64,000 nucleotides of DNA, taken from the NCBI RefSeq assembly GCF_000002875.2, contig NC_009420.2:618001-682000 (forward strand), given 5' to 3'. The DNA is from Leishmania infantum JPCM5. Its lineage: Eukaryota; Euglenozoa; Kinetoplastea; Trypanosomatida; Trypanosomatidae. Positions within the stretch are counted from its first letter, which is position 1. Every line of letters starts with the position of its first letter. Shown here piece after piece: positions 60,513-64,000 of the stretch. The position numbers were made by a program, and so were the translations under genes. The notes under the pieces were generated by a model. It made no database searches and was not told where the DNA came from. It was given only the letters and a program-made list of their open reading frames with translations.

Positions 60513-62634
60513 GCGTACTCGCTGATCGACGATGAGCTCGCTTGTACCTCCAAATGTACCTCTCACGCGTGGGGGGGATGATGAGGAGCTGCTTCCTTCC
60601 CCTTGCGGTCGGCTCTACTGCCGCCAGATGCTGAAGATTGCCGTGCGGGGACACCTACGACGGTGTGCACAAGCAAAGAGAGAGAGAGCAAGAAGTGTAG
60701 AAGGGGGCGGGTGACAAGTAGGACATGCCCAACTGCACGTATCTGTGTGTGTGAGTGTGTGCGTCTGTGTGAATAAGCCTTTCTGTGCTTGTGGAGCGGG
60801 GCGCTTCAAAGAAGAACAAGTCGATGAAAGCACCTGTTTACGCAAGGGCTCTTTGTCGATTGAGCCTGTGCCTCGCCTTTGAAACGAGCGAAGCAGGTAG
60901 GAAGCACCAGTCTCGTCACCCTGCGTTCTTCCTGGGAGGATGGTGGGCTGCCCTGGGTGCTGGGGTGGGAACGGGTGTGGAGAAGCGGAGGTGTCGCTAG
61001 ATGGTCTCGTAGTACTCGCGCGTCGGCCGTGCCTTCTATATGTATAGAGTCCTCGCACCGCGCCTCCACAGGTCAACGCAGAAAAAAGAAGAGTGAAACA
61101 GTAAGAGAGAAGTGGGTGAGAGGCTGGGGACAAGACGTGGAGCCTCCTCTGCCAGCGTGAACAATCGCGAGACGGAGCGTGAAGCGAAAACAAAAAGGTA
61201 GGAAGAAAAAAAGAAAACACAAAAAGAAAACGTGGAGCGGTGTGACGGTGCGGGAGTGAGTGCGGCAGGAAGGAGGTCGACTGCACTTCGCCGCTGCCAG
61301 TGATGGGAGAGAGAGAGAGAACACAAAGGGGTGTGGCTTCGGGAGAGGGCCCACGAGGGAAGGGATTAAAGTAGGAAAGTCCAAGGCAGCAACGAGCGGG
61401 GCACTTCTGTGAGGAGGGAGGAGGAGGAGGAAGAGGAGTTCGCTTTGATGTCGCGCGCGGGCACAAAGCCACACGCACGCCCACTCAGGTAGAGAGAGAG
61501 AGAGCCACTGGCACACCCACGGAGTATCTGTTCGCGTGTGCGAGGAGGGTGGCAGAGAGACGAGAGAGAAGCAACAAGAAATAGAGAGGGGAGCAACAGC
61601 GATACATCAGTCGGAGAGAGACCGAGATGAGGGGCAAGAATTCGAAAAACAGGAACGATGTTTCCGTTTGTGAGGCGGCTGCACGTTTGCAGCTATGTGA
61701 GTGCAAGCGCGCCTTTCGCCACCAGTGTCGCCCCAAGCACGCGTCGCGGGTTCTCCAAGACGGAGAGGCGGCCTTCTTTTTGGGGAGGAGAGGGAGGAGT
61801 TCTTTGCTGGTGTCGTCGTGTATGCCTGTCGTTGTGTTCGAGCCCCCCACCCGAGTGAAAGGCAAGACGAACTCCGTGAAATAGCAAGCACACCAAAGCA
61901 CAACGATGCGAAGGAAAGAGGAAAAGAAGTGCACCTGCCAAGCCTGATGCGTACGAGAGAAACGGAGGAACGGCACTGCGCGACTTCAAAGGCGAGGCTG
62001 TGACCCCTGCAAGGGCCAGAGGCTGTGAGGCACACCCGAGGAATAAAGAGAGAGAACCAGAGAGAGATGGAAAGACGAGTGCAAAGAGAAAGAGGAAGTG
62101 TGAGACGAAGAAAACGACGCCAAGCGGGGGGATGCGGGCGAAGAGGCAGCGAAAGCATGCGATGTGATGCGGAAGACAGGGGTAGCAAAGAGACGTGACG
62201 GCAAGGGAGGCTTCCCGCGCTTCCCCACCCCTTTGAAAAAAGAGGCCATGCGCCGTTCTCGCGCGTGAACTCCGGGACATGCTGCCCCACTGCCTCTTTG
62301 GCACAAGCGCGACGGGGAAGAGAGAGCGAGATACCCGCGCCTCTGCGTGAAAGTCTCCTTGGCTGGGCTGCAGAAGCGACCTCCGCGCACGCATGGGTAG
62401 AGGGAGGGTAACATGAATACGCGAAACCGCCAACAGCGGCAGACAGACATGACCATAAAGCACCTGAGAAGATGGCCGCGGCTCACACAAAGCTCACCGG
62501 CGCACCGCACACGCACGCGCGCACGCAGGCACATGGAGAACGTAATGGTCGCAAAGACCGTTTGAATGCCACCGTAACCCCCTCCCCCTTCTCCTTCCCC
62601 TAGCTTTCACAGCTGCGGGCGCGGACGCGCTCGT
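60513..62634. other. Spacer between the COG3-like gene and the BEACH gene
   Basis: About 2.1 kb. A CT-rich tract near 60680-60700 followed by an AG is a plausible acceptor for the BEACH gene. A 265-codon minus-strand frame (61693-62490) has hydrophobic stretches but no ATG at its start and a composition driven by T-rich DNA, so it is not called. Confidence 0.55.
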
Positions 62635-64000
62635 TCAGATAATGTCCGTGCCGTCTTGAGTGCTGGGACGTGCTCGAGCTGTCGGTGCTGCGTAGTCCTG
62701 CAACGGCGACTGATGACAGACGGTCGTGGCAGGCGGGGCCGACGCGTACGTCACGCGCTCCGTGGGAGGGCTCGGAAACCCTGGAGGGGCCCTCGGCGCG
62801 TGGGTTGGCAACGCAGCGAATTGATCGGTAGCGCCGGCAGATGCTACCGGTGCGCTCGCCGCGGGCTGCGCTGCCCCTGCTGGTGCTGCGAAAGACTGCG
62901 GAGGGGCGTGGTACGAATCGGCACTGTCACCTGCGGCCGTATTTGCGGGCTGCGGCGCTGACGCTGGTGGCGGAGGTGCTACACCCACCTCCGTCGCAGA
63001 GCGTTGTAGAGCGTTTTGCGTGGAAGATTCCGCTTCCGACATTGCCGTCTTTACTGGAGCCGCCGGAACCGCGTGCACATCCACACTCATCTCGGCCGCG
63101 AGCTCTGCAACGCGTTCACGCAACAAATGCATCAAGTCTTGCTGCGTCTCCTCATGCTCCACGTAGAAGGCAATCATGCGCTCCATCCCCGCAGCACGCC
63201 CTTTCATCTCCGAAACGAGCTGAATGCGCTCTGCCTCGCTCTTCTTCGCCGCACCGGAGACGGGCTGCGTCACCAACGCAAACATGGCCGTCGTGAGGTG
63301 CTCGCTGCACTTGAGCAGGTCCATCTCAACCTCCTTCTTCGACTCCCGCGAGGACTGCTCCAGCTCCAGCCTCCGGTTGCGCAGCGCCGCTAAGCTGATG
63401 TGTTTCTCCACCACGGTGATGTTCGCATCGACGTGGGACAGCGTCACCTGCAGGTGCTGGAGGTGGGCCAGCTGACACAGGAACGCCTTTGAGTCTCGCA
63501 GCGTGTCGCTCGAGTCCATCTGCCGCATCAGCCTCATCAGTTGCCGGATGAGGTCGAGGCTGTGGTGCACCGCCTCCTCCGCAAACACCGAGAAGACAGA
63601 GAACTCTAGGGTCGGGTACAGCCAGTCGAGCAGCTTGAGCGCATGCACGACACCAGGAATGTAAAACATTCGCGTCTGGGCGGCGTCTCCGGTGGACGCT
63701 GCTGGCTCGGCGGTGTACGCATCGGTGCCACAGCGGAGGTAGACGCTGGCGATCTCGCGCGTCGGGGTGCAGCGCGACACCGTTTGTCGCAGGTACACGC
63801 TCGTGCGGAAGACGAGACGCTCCTGAGTGTCCTGGATCATACGCACCCACAGGTCCGACACGACTTGCGAGTCCTGGACGCCAGTGTTGTGGAGCAGGCT
63901 CACACGCTGAATGCTCTCGACTGTGCGGGACAGCTCGCCGACGTCGTCGACGCACAGCAGCCGAGAGCGAAACATGTAGTACACCTCCTCGGCAATGCTG
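62635..64000 (-). CDS. COG3: COG3-like subunit of the conserved oligomeric Golgi complex (5' end outside window)
   Basis: The last 454 codons of a gene whose start lies beyond the right edge. Conserved features of the COG3/Sec34 C-terminal half are visible: an EEVYYMFRSRLL helix, IQDTQERLVFRTSVYL, a WLYPTLEFSVF segment and FLCQLAHLQHLQVTLSHVDANITVVE. These match the order seen in other eukaryotes. The last ~120 residues are Ala/Pro/Thr-rich and probably disordered, an extension absent from most homologues. COG tethers retrograde intra-Golgi vesicles and so supports glycosylation. Assignment rests on motif order read by eye. Another helical tethering subunit remains possible. Confidence 0.72.
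   Translation of the reverse strand, partial: SIAEEVYYMFRSRLLCVDDVGELSRTVESIQRVSLLHNTGVQDSQVVSDLWVRMIQDTQERLVFRTSVYLRQTVSRCTPTREIASVYLRCGTDAYTAEPAASTGDAAQTRMFYIPGVVHALKLLDWLYPTLEFSVFSVFAEEAVHHSLDLIRQLMRLMRQMDSSDTLRDSKAFLCQLAHLQHLQVTLSHVDANITVVEKHISLAALRNRRLELEQSSRESKKEVEMDLLKCSEHLTTAMFALVTQPVSGAAKKSEAERIQLVSEMKGRAAGMERMIAFYVEHEETQQDLMHLLRERVAELAAEMSVDVHAVPAAPVKTAMSEAESSTQNALQRSATEVGVAPPPPASAPQPANTAAGDSADSYHAPPQSFAAPAGAAQPAASAPVASAGATDQFAALPTHAPRAPPGFPSPPTERVTYASAPPATTVCHQSPLQDYAAPTARARPSTQDGTDII

Noticed and set aside
61693..62490. 265-codon minus-strand frame between the COG3-like and BEACH genes
   Set aside because: It does not begin with ATG, its hydrophobic stretches come from T-rich DNA, and no domain is seen.

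Overview
This window comes from the nuclear genome of a trypanosomatid, almost certainly a Leishmania species. The evidence is that every convincing gene is intronless and lies on one strand (minus). Coding sequence is GC-rich with GC-rich third codon positions. The spacers are full of polypyrimidine tracts, CA/GT/GA microsatellites and homopolymers, as expected for polycistronic transcription with spliced-leader trans-splicing. One protein also matches the 271-residue Leishmania hexamer-binding protein (HEXBP). Transcription runs from high to low coordinates, with no strand switch.

In transcription order (right to left) the genes are as follows. The C-terminal part of a COG3-like Golgi tethering subunit is cut by the right edge (64000-62635). 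A giant BEACH/WD40 protein follows (60512-47409), then PIG-C/GPI2 of GPI-anchor synthesis (46378-45215). Next are an unrecognised Ala/Pro/Ser-rich protein (43435-41795), the ATP23 (M76) mitochondrial metalloprotease (39074-38142) and a large protein with IQ-like motifs (37528-34679). A queuosine-salvage nucleosidase, QNG1/DUF2419 (33976-32339), is followed by a RsuA/RluB-type pseudouridine synthase homologue whose catalytic motifs have been replaced (31437-28936). Then come the proteasome beta-5 subunit (27968-27060) and a cluster of CCHC zinc-knuckle genes: HEXBP with nine knuckles (25991-25176), a six-knuckle protein (20548-20141), and two nearly identical five-knuckle UMSBP genes (5363-5016 and 1613-1266). 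Clathrin heavy chain (13240-8159) sits inside that cluster.

The window has two halves. From 27 to 64 kb, genes are mostly 0.6-2.7 kb apart and form an ordinary housekeeping array. From 1 to 25 kb, genes are 2.8-6.9 kb apart. This sparse half holds the zinc-knuckle family, a probable SIDER2 retroposon in the clathrin 3' region and a strong stem-loop.

The main points for follow-up are: (i) the UMSBP duplication, which copies the splice-acceptor region, 5' leader and coding sequence but stops 2 bp after the stop codon; (ii) the degenerate pseudouridine synthase with a long N-terminal extension; (iii) the 23-bp stem-loop downstream of clathrin; (iv) the unexplained gene-free stretches beside the zinc-knuckle genes. 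Trypanosomatid genes are co-transcribed whether or not they are related, so adjacency alone does not imply shared function, except for the zinc-knuckle paralogues.
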